From assembly GCA_029203145.1 (NCBI GenBank), contig CP119309.1, positions 2,753,001 through 2,817,000 on the forward strand: a stretch of DNA of 64,000 bases, given 5' to 3'. A program made the position numbers and the translations under genes. This document shows, one piece after another, positions 24,061 to 32,654 of this stretch. The DNA is from Candidatus Brevundimonas phytovorans (GTDB lineage Bacteria; Pseudomonadota; Alphaproteobacteria; Caulobacterales; Caulobacteraceae). The notes beneath the pieces were generated by a model. It had not been told where the DNA came from. It saw only the letters and a program-made list of their open reading frames with translations, and made no database searches. The first letter of the stretch is position 1; the number at the start of each line of letters is the position of its first letter.

Positions 24061-26166
24061 CTACTTGGCCAGATACTTGTCCAGCCAGCCGAACACCTCG
24101 TTGTGCCACTGCAGGCTGTTGGCCGGCTTCAGCACCCAGTGGTTCTCGTTGGGGAAGAAGACCAGTCGGCTGTCGATGCCGCGGCGTTGCAGGGCGGTGA
24201 AGGTCGACAGGCCCTGAGCCGTGGGGATGCGGTAGTCGAGGTCGCCCTGGACCACCAGCATCGGCGTCTTCCAGTTCTGCACGTGGTTGGCCGGGTTGAA
24301 CTTCTGATAGCCCTCCGGGTTTTCCCACGGCGTGCCGCCGTATTCCCACTCGGTGAACCACAGCTCCTCGGTCGAATAACCCATGCCGAAGGTGTCGAAG
24401 ACGCCGTCATGGTTGACCAGGCATTTGAACGCGTCGGACCAGTTGCCGGCGATCCAGTTGATCATGTAGCCGCCGTACGACGCGCCCAGCGCACAGGCGT
24501 TATTGCCGTCCAGGAAGCTGTACTTCTCCTGAGCCGCGGCCCAGCCCTTCTGCAGGTCTTCCAGCGGGCGGTCGCCCCAGTGCTGGCTGATGGCGTCGGT
24601 GAACTCCTGGCCGTAGCCGGTCGAGCCGTGGAAATCGATCATCACCACCGCATAGCCTGCGCCCGCATAGGTCTCGGGGTTCCAGCGGTAGGACCAGCCA
24701 TTGCCGAACGAGCCCTGCGGCCCGCCGTGGATCAGGAAGGCGACCGGGTATTTCTGACCCTCGACATAGTTCGCGGGCTTGATGACGAAGCCATGCACCG
24801 TCTCATTGTTCCAGCCGGGGAAGCTGAACTGCTCGAACTGTCCGAAGGCCTTGTTCGCCAGCTGCGGGTTCACGTTCGTCAGACGGCGCGGCATCTCGCG
24901 ACCGCGCCAGGTCTTGAAATAGAGGTCGGCGGGCGCGGTCAGGGTGTCGAGCGCCATGACGAAGCCCGAGGGCGTCTGGGCGAAGGCGCCGACATGGCCG
25001 TCGCCGGTCAGCGGCAGGACAGAGCCGTTGCGCGCGTCGATGGCGAACAGGCGGGTCTGACCGACGTCGCCGGCGGTGGTGTAGAGGGTCTTGCCGTCCT
25101 TCGACCATTGCAGGCCGTCGGCCGAACGATCCCAGTTGGCCGCGATCTGGCGCGTCTGGCCGGTGGCCACGTCACGCAGGAAGATCGAATACTTGTCGGC
25201 CTCGAAGCCCGGACGGGCCATGGCGCGATAGGCCAGGGTCTGGCCGTCCGGCGAGAAGACCGGGTTGGTGTCCCAGGCCGGGTTGGACTCGGTCAGATTG
25301 GTCAGTTGGCCGGGCGCCGAAACCGCCACGCTATAGAGGTCGAAGTTCGTGCTCCACGGCTCGCTCTTGCCGGCCTTGCGGGCCGAGAAGACCAGGGACT
25401 GACCATCGGGAGCGAAGACGAACTCGCTCTCGTCGCCGAAGGGCTTGGAGGGGGTGTCGCCGTCAAAGCCTTTCGTCACCCAGACCGGCTCGCCGCCCGC
25501 CTTGCCGTCCGCGCCGATGGTCTGGACGAAGAGGTGGTTCTGGGTGTGGTCGCTCCACGCATCCCAGTGGCGCACGAACATCCGGTCATAGACCTGACCC
25601 GTCGATTTCACTTCGGCGGCGGCCTTGGCGCGCTCGACCGAGGCGTTCAGGTCGGGCGCTTCGGGATAGACGGCCAGGGACACAGCCACAGCGTCGCCCG
25701 CGTCATTGACCCGGTAGGCGTTGACGTCGGTCGGCAGGCTGGTGACTTGCGTGGCCGTCGCGCCCTTGTCGCCCGACACCCAGACCTGGCTCGAACCCGA
25801 ACGGCTCGACAGGAAGTAGAGCTTGCCGTCGGCGCCCCAGCGCGCGGTGTTGGCGCCGCCTTCGGAAATGGCCAGCTTCTGCGCCTCGCCCTCGCCCTTC
25901 AGGCTCAGGATGTAGAGGGCGCTGGACCGCTTGTTGGCCGCCACGTCCGTCTGCGTCAGCGAGTAGACCACCCAGTCGCCGTCCGGCGACACCTGCGGAT
26001 CGCCCAGTCGGTTGGCTGAGATCATGTCCTGATAGGTGAAGGCGTTCGACGCCGCCGGAGCGGATACCGTGGCGGGCGCGGGCGCCTCGGCCAGGGCCGG
26101 CAGGGCCGAGGCCGTCAGCAGGGCGACGGCGCTGAGGCCGGTCAGAAGGTGGGGCAGGCGGCGCAT
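24061..26166 (-). CDS. S9-family prolyl oligopeptidase-like peptidase, exported
   Basis: A 701-residue protein: signal peptide (about residues 1-26, ending ALAEA), a beta-propeller region (about 50-430) with repeated WD40-like PD40 strands such as VSPDGDWVVYSL and FSPDGQTLAYRA, then an alpha/beta-hydrolase domain. The nucleophile is Ser563 in ALGASYGGYMINW; Asp in VVQGDLDYRIP and His in NENHWVL complete the triad. It probably degrades oligopeptides in the periplasm (DPP IV/acylaminoacyl-peptidase-like). The ATG at 26166 gives the signal peptide. Confidence 0.92.
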   Translation of the reverse strand: MRRLPHLLTGLSAVALLTASALPALAEAPAPATVSAPAASNAFTYQDMISANRLGDPQVSPDGDWVVYSLTQTDVAANKRSSALYILSLKGEGEAQKLAISEGGANTARWGADGKLYFLSSRSGSSQVWVSGDKGATATQVTSLPTDVNAYRVNDAGDAVAVSLAVYPEAPDLNASVERAKAAAEVKSTGQVYDRMFVRHWDAWSDHTQNHLFVQTIGADGKAGGEPVWVTKGFDGDTPSKPFGDESEFVFAPDGQSLVFSARKAGKSEPWSTNFDLYSVAVSAPGQLTNLTESNPAWDTNPVFSPDGQTLAYRAMARPGFEADKYSIFLRDVATGQTRQIAANWDRSADGLQWSKDGKTLYTTAGDVGQTRLFAIDARNGSVLPLTGDGHVGAFAQTPSGFVMALDTLTAPADLYFKTWRGREMPRRLTNVNPQLANKAFGQFEQFSFPGWNNETVHGFVIKPANYVEGQKYPVAFLIHGGPQGSFGNGWSYRWNPETYAGAGYAVVMIDFHGSTGYGQEFTDAISQHWGDRPLEDLQKGWAAAQEKYSFLDGNNACALGASYGGYMINWIAGNWSDAFKCLVNHDGVFDTFGMGYSTEELWFTEWEYGGTPWENPEGYQKFNPANHVQNWKTPMLVVQGDLDYRIPTAQGLSTFTALQRRGIDSRLVFFPNENHWVLKPANSLQWHNEVFGWLDKYLAK

Positions 26167-26294
26167 GGGCGATGATCCTCTCGGGCTTCGCGAAATTCTT
26201 GGCCGCAGGCGTAGCACCGGCGACGCTGGCGTCAAACCCGATGCATGGTCACGACCGCTTGCCGCCGCAGCCTGGAGCGGCGACAAGCAGGGAC

Positions 26295-27134
26295 ATGAGT
26301 CCCACCTCCTCTCATATCGTCGATGTCCTGATCGCCGAGCGCGCGCCGCGCCTGACGCGGTCCGCAGCCTGGCCGGTCGTGCGCCCGCTGCTGTATCGGC
26401 TGCTGGACTACAACCGCGCCCGCGCCATGGCCGACGCTATCGGGCCGATGTCGGGTCAGGCGGCGCTGGATCATGTCTCCGGCCTGCTGTCGCTGAAGGT
26501 CGAGACGCAGAACCTCGACCGCCTGCCGGCTGCGGGCCGCTGTCTGGTGGTGTGCAATCATCCGACCGGCATCGCTGACGGACTGGCGGTCCATGACGCC
26601 ATCCGGGCCGTGCGCGACGACGTCATCTATTTCGCCAACGCCGACGCCCTGCGCGTCTCGCCGCGACTGGCCGAGACCGTCATCCCGGTCGAATGGGTCA
26701 CCGCCAAGCGCACCCGCGAGAAGACCCGCGCCACATTGCTGGCGGCCAAGGCGGCCTTCGAGGCCGAGCGCTGCGTCGTCATGTTCCCTGCCGGACGACT
26801 GGCGCGCGTCGACGCCCAGGGCCAGTTGACCGATCCCGAATGGGCCACGACCGCCGCCTCCCTGGCGCGCAAGTACGAGGCTCCTGTCGTCCCGATCCAC
26901 GTCGCCGGGCCGACCAGCCGCCTCTTCCACCTGTTCGACCGCTTCTCTCAGGAACTGCGCGACATCACCCTCTTCCACGAACTGCTGAACAAGCAGGGGC
27001 GCGCCTTCGACCTCAGCGTCGGCCTGCCCATCGCGCCCGAGGCGCTCGACATCGACGCGGCCAAGGCCACCGAGGCGCTGAAAGCCTTCGTCGAACGCAC
27101 CCTGGCGACCGATGCCGACGCGGTGTTCGCATGA
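26295..27134 (+). CDS. Lysophospholipid acyltransferase-like protein (PlsC fold)
   Basis: A 279-residue protein with a PlsC-type acyltransferase domain. The catalytic motif reads NHPTGIADG (His89, Asp95), the spacing used by the hemolysin-like/ornithine-lipid type rather than NHxxxxD of PlsC, followed by VVMFPAGRLARVD (FPEGxR-like) and a C-terminal IPVAPIHV-like strand (APVVPIHVAG). It probably acylates a lysolipid or related acceptor at the inner membrane. The ATG at 26295 follows GCAGGGAC. Its stop overlaps tsaE (ATGA). Confidence 0.82.
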   Translation: MSPTSSHIVDVLIAERAPRLTRSAAWPVVRPLLYRLLDYNRARAMADAIGPMSGQAALDHVSGLLSLKVETQNLDRLPAAGRCLVVCNHPTGIADGLAVHDAIRAVRDDVIYFANADALRVSPRLAETVIPVEWVTAKRTREKTRATLLAAKAAFEAERCVVMFPAGRLARVDAQGQLTDPEWATTAASLARKYEAPVVPIHVAGPTSRLFHLFDRFSQELRDITLFHELLNKQGRAFDLSVGLPIAPEALDIDAAKATEALKAFVERTLATDADAVFA

Positions 27135-27592
27135 CGACCTTTGCCCTGCCCGACGCCGAGGCCACCACCCGTCTGGGCCAAGCCATCGCCCCCCTGCTGG
27201 AACCGGGCGAATCCGTCCTGCTCTACGGCCCGCTGGGCATGGGCAAGTCGACCCTGGCGCGCGGCCTGATCCGCGCCCTGACGACCCCCGACGAGGACGT
27301 GCCGTCGCCGACCTTCACCCTGGTCCAGTTCTACGAGAGCGATCCGCCCGTCGCCCACTTCGACCTCTACCGCCTCAGCCGCCCGGAAGAGGCCTTCGAG
27401 ATCGGTCTGGACGAGGCGCTGGACGAAGGCTGCGCCCTGATTGAATGGCCCGAGCGTCTGGGCGACAACCCCGGCCATATGCTCGGGCCTGACCGGCTGA
27501 GCATCACCATCGCCGAGGATGGCGACGGCCGCCTTGCGTCCGTTATTGGCGCAGGGGCGTGGGAAGCGAAACTGAAGGAAGTCCATGTCTGA
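27131..27592 (+). CDS. tsaE: tRNA threonylcarbamoyladenosine biosynthesis ATPase TsaE
   Basis: A 153-residue P-loop ATPase that supports t6A37 formation with TsaB and TsaD. Walker A is GPLGMGKS (33-40), switch region DVPSPTFTLVQFY (about 56-68) and the conserved HFDLYRL and LIEWPERL motifs (Walker B region). Length is typical (about 150). It overlaps the acyltransferase by four bases and the amgK start by eight bases. The TsaE-AmgK-MurU arrangement is recurrent in alpha- and gammaproteobacteria. Confidence 0.95.
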   Translation: MTTFALPDAEATTRLGQAIAPLLEPGESVLLYGPLGMGKSTLARGLIRALTTPDEDVPSPTFTLVQFYESDPPVAHFDLYRLSRPEEAFEIGLDEALDEGCALIEWPERLGDNPGHMLGPDRLSITIAEDGDGRLASVIGAGAWEAKLKEVHV

Positions 27593-28673
27593 CCGCGAAG
27601 CCCTCCGTCTCGATTTTCTGCGCTCGGCCGGTCTGGCCGAGGCCGTCCGCGCGCCCCTGCCCGGCGACGCCTCGACCCGCCGCTACGAGCGCCTGACCAC
27701 GGCCTCGGGCGCCAGCCTGATGCTGATGGATCAGGCCCCCGCCGCCGAGAGCCAGCCCTGCGATCCGTCGTGGAGCCCCGCCCAACGTCACGCCCACGGC
27801 TGGAACGCCGTCGCCCGCCTGTCCGCCGGCCGCATCGAGGCCTTCGCTGCCGTCGCCGCCCATCTGAAATCGCTCGGCCTGTCCGCGCCGGAGATCGTCG
27901 CTGTCGACGCCCCCAACGGCCTGGCCGTGATCGAGGATTTCGGCGACGCCCTGTTCGCCAAGGTCATCAGTGACGGCGCCGAAGAGGCCTCGCTCTACCG
28001 CGCCGCCGTCGAGGCCCTGGCCGTCCTGCACGCCGCCCCGACGCCTGAGGTCCTGAGCGGCGCCGCCGGCGACTGGCCCCTGCTGACCTATGACCAGACG
28101 GCGCTGCAGGGCGGGGCTGATCTGTTCGTCGAATGGCTGCCGAAGCTGATCCCGTCGCTCAGCTTCGACGACGCCGCCGTCGCCGAATGGCGCGCCGTCT
28201 GGGCTCCGATCACGGCGGCGGGCGAGGCGGGCGCCAGCGTCATGGCCCACCGCGACTATCACGCCGAGAACTTGATCCGACTGGACGGCCGGACCGGCGC
28301 CGCCTCGGTCGGCCTGATCGACTTCCAGGACGCGGTGAAGGCCCACCCGTCGTGGGACCTCCACTCCCTGCTGCAGGACGCCCGCCGCGACGTCTCGCCC
28401 GCGCTGGAGGCCCTGGCGCTGGACCACTATTTCGCCCTGCGCCCGGAGACCGACCGCGAAGCCTTCATGGCGTCCTACGCCGGTCTGGCCGCGCTGAACG
28501 AAGCGCGCATTCTGGGCATCTTCGCCCGCCTGATCGCCCGCGACGCCAAGCCGAAATACGCCGCCTTCATGCCGCGCATGTGGGCCCACCTGAACGCCAA
28601 CCTGACGGCGCCGGGCCTTGAAGCTGTCGCCGCTTGGATGGACCGCCACGTGCCGGAGGATGTGCGTCGATGA
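27585..28673 (+). CDS. amgK: Anomeric N-acetylmuramate/N-acetylglucosamine kinase AmgK
   Basis: A 362-residue aminoglycoside-phosphotransferase-fold kinase. In peptidoglycan recycling AmgK phosphorylates the anomeric carbon of MurNAc, and MurU then makes UDP-MurNAc, bypassing de novo fosfomycin-sensitive synthesis. Seen: the catalytic loop MAHRDYHAENLI (about residues 220-231) and the metal-binding IDFQDAVK, with SWDLHSLLQD after it. The assignment over generic APH kinases rests on murU next door. Its last codons contain ATGACCGCC overlapping the stop, the same nine bases that begin murU. Confidence 0.9.
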   Translation: MSDREALRLDFLRSAGLAEAVRAPLPGDASTRRYERLTTASGASLMLMDQAPAAESQPCDPSWSPAQRHAHGWNAVARLSAGRIEAFAAVAAHLKSLGLSAPEIVAVDAPNGLAVIEDFGDALFAKVISDGAEEASLYRAAVEALAVLHAAPTPEVLSGAAGDWPLLTYDQTALQGGADLFVEWLPKLIPSLSFDDAAVAEWRAVWAPITAAGEAGASVMAHRDYHAENLIRLDGRTGAASVGLIDFQDAVKAHPSWDLHSLLQDARRDVSPALEALALDHYFALRPETDREAFMASYAGLAALNEARILGIFARLIARDAKPKYAAFMPRMWAHLNANLTAPGLEAVAAWMDRHVPEDVRR

Positions 28674-28678
28674 CCGCC
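28670..28678 (+). repeat. Left copy of a 9-bp direct repeat flanking the amgK-murU insert
   Basis: ATGACCGCC, with the ATGA forming the end of amgK (stop TGA at 28671-28673). The identical nine bases are the first three codons of murU (28861-28869). Together they bracket the palindromic element, as a target-site duplication would. Confidence 0.55.
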
Positions 28679-28689
28679 GTTGCTCTCTT

Positions 28690-28846
28690 CCTTCTCCCCT
28701 CGGGGGAGAAGGTGGGCCGCCTCGCGGCTCGGATGAGGGGGCGGGTTCCGCTGGGCGCCCGCCTACAATCTGAACCCGCGCCCATCGCCGCCCGCCCCCT
28801 CATCCGTCATGCGACGCATGACACCTTCTCCCCCAAGGGGAGAAGG
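28690..28846. repeat. Paired palindromic element, family 1, between amgK and murU
   Basis: A left unit (28690-28740, CCTTCTCCCCTCGGGGGAG ... CGGATGAGGGG) faces a right unit in inverted orientation (28796-28846, CCCCTCATCCG ... AAGGGGAGAAGG), with 55 bases of unrelated sequence between them. It codes for nothing obvious. It interrupts what is otherwise a run of overlapping genes. See the copies at 447-500 and 40189-40356. Confidence 0.85.
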
Positions 28847-28860
28847 ATCGGAGAACGCGC

Positions 28861-29574
28861 ATGACCGCCCCCAAGACCGCCATGGTCCTCGCCGCCGGGC
28901 TCGGCACGCGGATGCGCCCCCTGACCGACAACCGGCCCAAGGCCCTGGTCGAGGTGGCTGGCCGGGCCCTGATCGACCACGTCCTCGACCGACTGGCCGA
29001 GGCGGGCGGCGAAAAGGCCGTGGTCAACGTCCACTGGTTCGCCGACCGGCTGGAAAGCCATCTGGCCGCGCGCACACAGCCCGCCGTCGTCATCTCCGAC
29101 GAACGCGCCGAACTGCTGGAAACCGGCGGCGGCCTGAAGAAGGCCCGCCCCCTGCTCGGCGACGATCCGGTCTTCGTGGCCAATATCGACAGCGTCTGGA
29201 TCGACCGGGGCGATGCGCTCGCAGACCTCATCCGCTTGTGGGACCCCGAGCGCATGGACGCCGCCCTGCTGCTGGCCAAGCGCGAAGGCTCGATCGGCTT
29301 TGAGGGCGGCGGCGACTTCTTCCTGGCCGACGACGGCCAACTGACCTTCCGGGGCGAGGCCGCCTCCGCCCCCTTCGCCTACATGGGCGTCCACATCACC
29401 CGCCCCGACTACGCCGACCAAGGCCCCGACGGCCCCTTCTCGCTCAGCCCCCTGTGGCGCGCCTCGGCGGCTGCGGGCCGCCTCTACGGCTGCGTGCTGG
29501 ACGGCGACTGGATGCACGTCGGCGACCCTCAGGCCCGCGACGAGGCCGAAGCGCGTCTGAAGGACGAAGCCTGA
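28861..29574 (+). CDS. murU: N-acetylmuramate alpha-1-phosphate uridylyltransferase MurU
   Basis: A 237-residue nucleotidyltransferase that converts MurNAc-1-P and UTP to UDP-MurNAc. Seen: the nucleotide-binding signature VLAAGLGTRMRPLTDNRPK (about residues 9-27), LETGGGLKKA (about 87-96), the metal-binding VANIDSVW and the late D-x-W/H region GDWMHVGDP. Length fits MurU (about 225-240). The start has lost the overlap with amgK that its neighbours show, because a 187-base stretch with a palindromic element separates them. Its stop overlaps addB by one base. Confidence 0.9.
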   Translation: MTAPKTAMVLAAGLGTRMRPLTDNRPKALVEVAGRALIDHVLDRLAEAGGEKAVVNVHWFADRLESHLAARTQPAVVISDERAELLETGGGLKKARPLLGDDPVFVANIDSVWIDRGDALADLIRLWDPERMDAALLLAKREGSIGFEGGGDFFLADDGQLTFRGEAASAPFAYMGVHITRPDYADQGPDGPFSLSPLWRASAAAGRLYGCVLDGDWMHVGDPQARDEAEARLKDEA

Positions 29575-32500
29575 TGTCGGAGGGGGGCCGCTTCGATCCG
29601 TTCGCCGGAACCGGGCCGCGCTGGCGCGCCGTGCCCGCCTGGCGGCCCTTCCTCGAAGACCTCGCGGCCGGCGTGCTTGACTGGCTCGGCGACCAGACGC
29701 CCGAGACCCTGACCGACGCCACCATCCTTCTGCCCAACCGCCGCGCCGCCCGCGCCTTCTCCTCGGCGCTGGGCAAGCTGGCCGGCGACCGCCCCGTCCT
29801 GCTGCCCCAGGTTCGCCCGCTCGGCGATCTGGAAGAGGACGAGCCCCCCTTCGCCCCCGGCGAACTGGGTCTGGACCTGCCCCCCGCCATCGCCCCCCTG
29901 ACCCGCCGTTTCGAGATGGCGCGGATGATCGTCGAGGAGTTCGAGCCGGGCCTGAAACCCCTGCGCGCCCTCGAAATGGCCGACGCCCTGGGCGGCTTCC
30001 TCGACTCCTGCCAGCTGGAAGAAGTCTCCGACCTGTCGCGCATCGCCGGGCTGGCCGAACAGGATCTGGCCGCCCACTGGCAGGACAGCGCCCGCTTCCT
30101 CGGCCTCGCCGTCGAGGCCTGGCCCAGGCGGCTGGCCGCCCTCGGCCTGGTCGATTCCGCCTGGCGCCGCGCCACCCTGCTGCGCCGACTGGCCGAGGCC
30201 TGGGACGCCCGCCCGCCGTCGCAGCCCGTCATCGCCGCCGGTTCGACCGGCACCGTCCCCGCCGCCGCCGACGTCCTGGCCGCCGTGGCGCGCGCGCCGC
30301 AGGGCGTCGTCGTCCTGCCCGGCCTCGACCTCGATCTGGCCGACGGCGTCTGGGACCGCATCGACGACCAGCACCCGCAGGCCGCGCTGAAGGCCCTGCT
30401 GACCCGCGCGGACATCTCGCGCGATCAGGTCCGCCCCTGGTTCAAGCCTGCTGTCGAGCCGCGCATCGAGGCGCGTGGCCTGGCCCGCCAGCGCCTGATC
30501 AACGAAGCCCTGCGCCCCGCCGAGGCCACCGACGACTGGCGCGCCGAGATCGCCCGCCTGCGCGCCGACGCCGCCGAGGCCGGTCAGGCCGCCGACCCCA
30601 TAGCCGAGGGCCTGAAGGGCCTGTCGGCGCTGTCCGTCCGCGCCGAGGAAGAAGCCGCCGCCGCCATCGCCCTGCTGATGCGCGAGACGCTGGAAACGCC
30701 CGGCCAGACCTGCGCCCTCGTCACCCCCGATCTGGACCTGTCGCGCCGCGTCGAGGCCCGGCTGGCGCGCTGGAACATCATCCCCGACGCCTCGACCGGC
30801 GCGCCCCTGTCGCGGATGAGCGCAGGCGTCCTGGTCGATCTCTGCGCCCGCTTCATCGAGACACCGCTAAAGCCCCAGACCCTGCTGGGCCTGATCAAGC
30901 ATCCGCTGACCCGCCTCGACCTCGACGATACATCCTTGGCCGACGCCGCCTCGGCGCTGGAAGAACACGCCCTGCGCGGCCCGCGTCCGCGCGACTGGGC
31001 CGAGATCCAGACCCGCCTGGAGAAGGCCGCCGAACCCGGCCGCGGCGGCCAACCCCTGCCGAAATGGAAGGCCGCCCGCCTGTCCGGCGCCCGCGCCCTG
31101 GCCGCGCGGCTGGAAGCCCTCGCCGCCGAGGCCCTCTCCACATTCACGCCCACCGCCGCCCCCGACGCCGCCGCGCGCGCCCTGACCGCCCTGATCGAAG
31201 CCCTGGCCGGTCAGAACGCCTGGGCCGGTCCCGACGGCGAGGCCGCCGCCTCGCTGTTGTCGGCCCTGATCGACGGCGGCGGCTCGCTGGGTCAGGTCAG
31301 CCGCGCCGACTTCGCCGCCCTGACCGCCGGTCTGCTGGGCGAGGAAACCATCCGCACCGGCGGCGCCACCCATCCGCGCCTGCGGATTCTGGGCGCCATC
31401 GAGGCCCGCCTGACCCGCGCCGACCGCATGATCCTGGCCGGGCTGGAGGAAGGCGTCTGGCCTCGCCCCGCCCCCGTCGATCCCTTCCTGTCGCGTCCGA
31501 TGCGCAAGGCCCTCGGCCTGCCCACGCCCGAGCGGCGTCTGGGCCAGACGGCTCAGGACTTCGTTCAGGCCGCCTGCGCCGATGAAGCCATCCTGATCCA
31601 CTGCGAACGACGCGGCGGCCAGCCCGCCGTGCGCTCGCGCTGGCTGTGGCGCTTGGAGATGCTGACGCGCGGCGCCGACGCCCCCGCCACCCCGGTCGCC
31701 ATACCGGCCCCCGCCGGTCTGGCCGACTGGACCCGCGCCCTGGACGCCCCGCCGCCCGGCCCCGCCCGCTTCGCCCCGCGTCCCATGCCGCGTCCGCCGG
31801 TCGAGCGCCGCCCGCGCAGCCTCTATGTCACCCGCATCGAACGCTGGGTGCGCGACCCCTACGCCATCTACGCCCAGTGGGTTCTGGGTCTGAACATCAT
31901 GGACCGGCCCGGCGCCTCGGCCGAGGCGATGGCGCGCGGCAATGCGGTGCACAAGGCCATCGAGCGCATGACCCTGATGTGGCCCCACGTCCTGCCCGAC
32001 GACTGCGAGGCTCAGATCGAGCAGCTGCTGATCGAGGAGCTGACCGCCCACGGCTTCGAGGACGCCGCCATGGCCCGCGAGACGCCGCTGGCGAAGAACT
32101 GCGCCCGCTGGCTGGCCGGGTTCGAGGCCGAACGCCGGGCGCGCGGCGTCAATCTGCTGATCGAACAGCAGGGGACCATGACGTTCGACGCCCCCGCCGG
32201 CCCCTTCACCATGAAGGCCTACGCCGACCGCATTGAGGTGGGCGCCACCGGCGCCGCCATCATGGACTTCAAGACCGGCGGCGTGCCCTCCGGCAAACAG
32301 GTCAAGGCGGGCTTTGCGCCCCAGCTGACCCTGACCGCCGCCATCCTGGCCGACGGCGGCTTCAAGGACACCAACGGCCCCGTCCCCGCCGACGAACTGA
32401 CCTATGTCCGCGTCGTCGGGCGCAAGAAGGCGGGCGAGGTCGCGGTGCGCGCCGCCGGTCCCGAAGCCGCCGCGCTCGGCGAAGCAGCCCTCGAAGGACT

Positions 32501-32654
32501 GAAGAAACGGGTCGCCCGCTTCGATCATCCCGACACGCCCTATGTCTCCTGGGCCGCGCCCCAGTTCATGGGCAATTACGGGGGCAACTACGACCATCTG
32601 GCCCGCGTCTGGGAATGGCACGTCGTGGGCGGCGAGGAAGGCGACAGCGAATGA
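29574..32654 (+). CDS. addB: Double-strand break repair protein AddB, alphaproteobacterial type
   Basis: A 1026-residue inactivated-helicase/nuclease subunit of AddAB, which resects DNA ends for RecA loading. The N terminus has TILLPNRRAARAF in place of a GxGKS Walker A, as in other alphaproteobacterial AddB proteins. GLEEGVWPRP (about residues 622-631) is a conserved helicase-like block. The C-terminal PD-(D/E)xK nuclease is seen as ARGNAVHKAIERM and IMDFKTGGVPSGKQV (Asp, Lys). No Cys4 iron-sulfur motif is visible. Start: TGATG overlap with murU. Its stop overlaps addA. Confidence 0.93.
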   Translation: MSEGGRFDPFAGTGPRWRAVPAWRPFLEDLAAGVLDWLGDQTPETLTDATILLPNRRAARAFSSALGKLAGDRPVLLPQVRPLGDLEEDEPPFAPGELGLDLPPAIAPLTRRFEMARMIVEEFEPGLKPLRALEMADALGGFLDSCQLEEVSDLSRIAGLAEQDLAAHWQDSARFLGLAVEAWPRRLAALGLVDSAWRRATLLRRLAEAWDARPPSQPVIAAGSTGTVPAAADVLAAVARAPQGVVVLPGLDLDLADGVWDRIDDQHPQAALKALLTRADISRDQVRPWFKPAVEPRIEARGLARQRLINEALRPAEATDDWRAEIARLRADAAEAGQAADPIAEGLKGLSALSVRAEEEAAAAIALLMRETLETPGQTCALVTPDLDLSRRVEARLARWNIIPDASTGAPLSRMSAGVLVDLCARFIETPLKPQTLLGLIKHPLTRLDLDDTSLADAASALEEHALRGPRPRDWAEIQTRLEKAAEPGRGGQPLPKWKAARLSGARALAARLEALAAEALSTFTPTAAPDAAARALTALIEALAGQNAWAGPDGEAAASLLSALIDGGGSLGQVSRADFAALTAGLLGEETIRTGGATHPRLRILGAIEARLTRADRMILAGLEEGVWPRPAPVDPFLSRPMRKALGLPTPERRLGQTAQDFVQAACADEAILIHCERRGGQPAVRSRWLWRLEMLTRGADAPATPVAIPAPAGLADWTRALDAPPPGPARFAPRPMPRPPVERRPRSLYVTRIERWVRDPYAIYAQWVLGLNIMDRPGASAEAMARGNAVHKAIERMTLMWPHVLPDDCEAQIEQLLIEELTAHGFEDAAMARETPLAKNCARWLAGFEAERRARGVNLLIEQQGTMTFDAPAGPFTMKAYADRIEVGATGAAIMDFKTGGVPSGKQVKAGFAPQLTLTAAILADGGFKDTNGPVPADELTYVRVVGRKKAGEVAVRAAGPEAAALGEAALEGLKKRVARFDHPDTPYVSWAAPQFMGNYGGNYDHLARVWEWHVVGGEEGDSE

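Noticed and set aside
23948..24361. Upstream extension of the alpha/beta hydrolase frame
   Set aside because: It would run through the S9 peptidase terminator and into its coding region, and would bury the signal peptide beginning at 23947.
28690..28846. Palindromic element as an ordinary intrinsic terminator for amgK
   Set aside because: The stems are not followed by a T-tract on the plus strand, and the same paired structure occurs between two divergent starts (40189-40356), where a terminator makes no sense.
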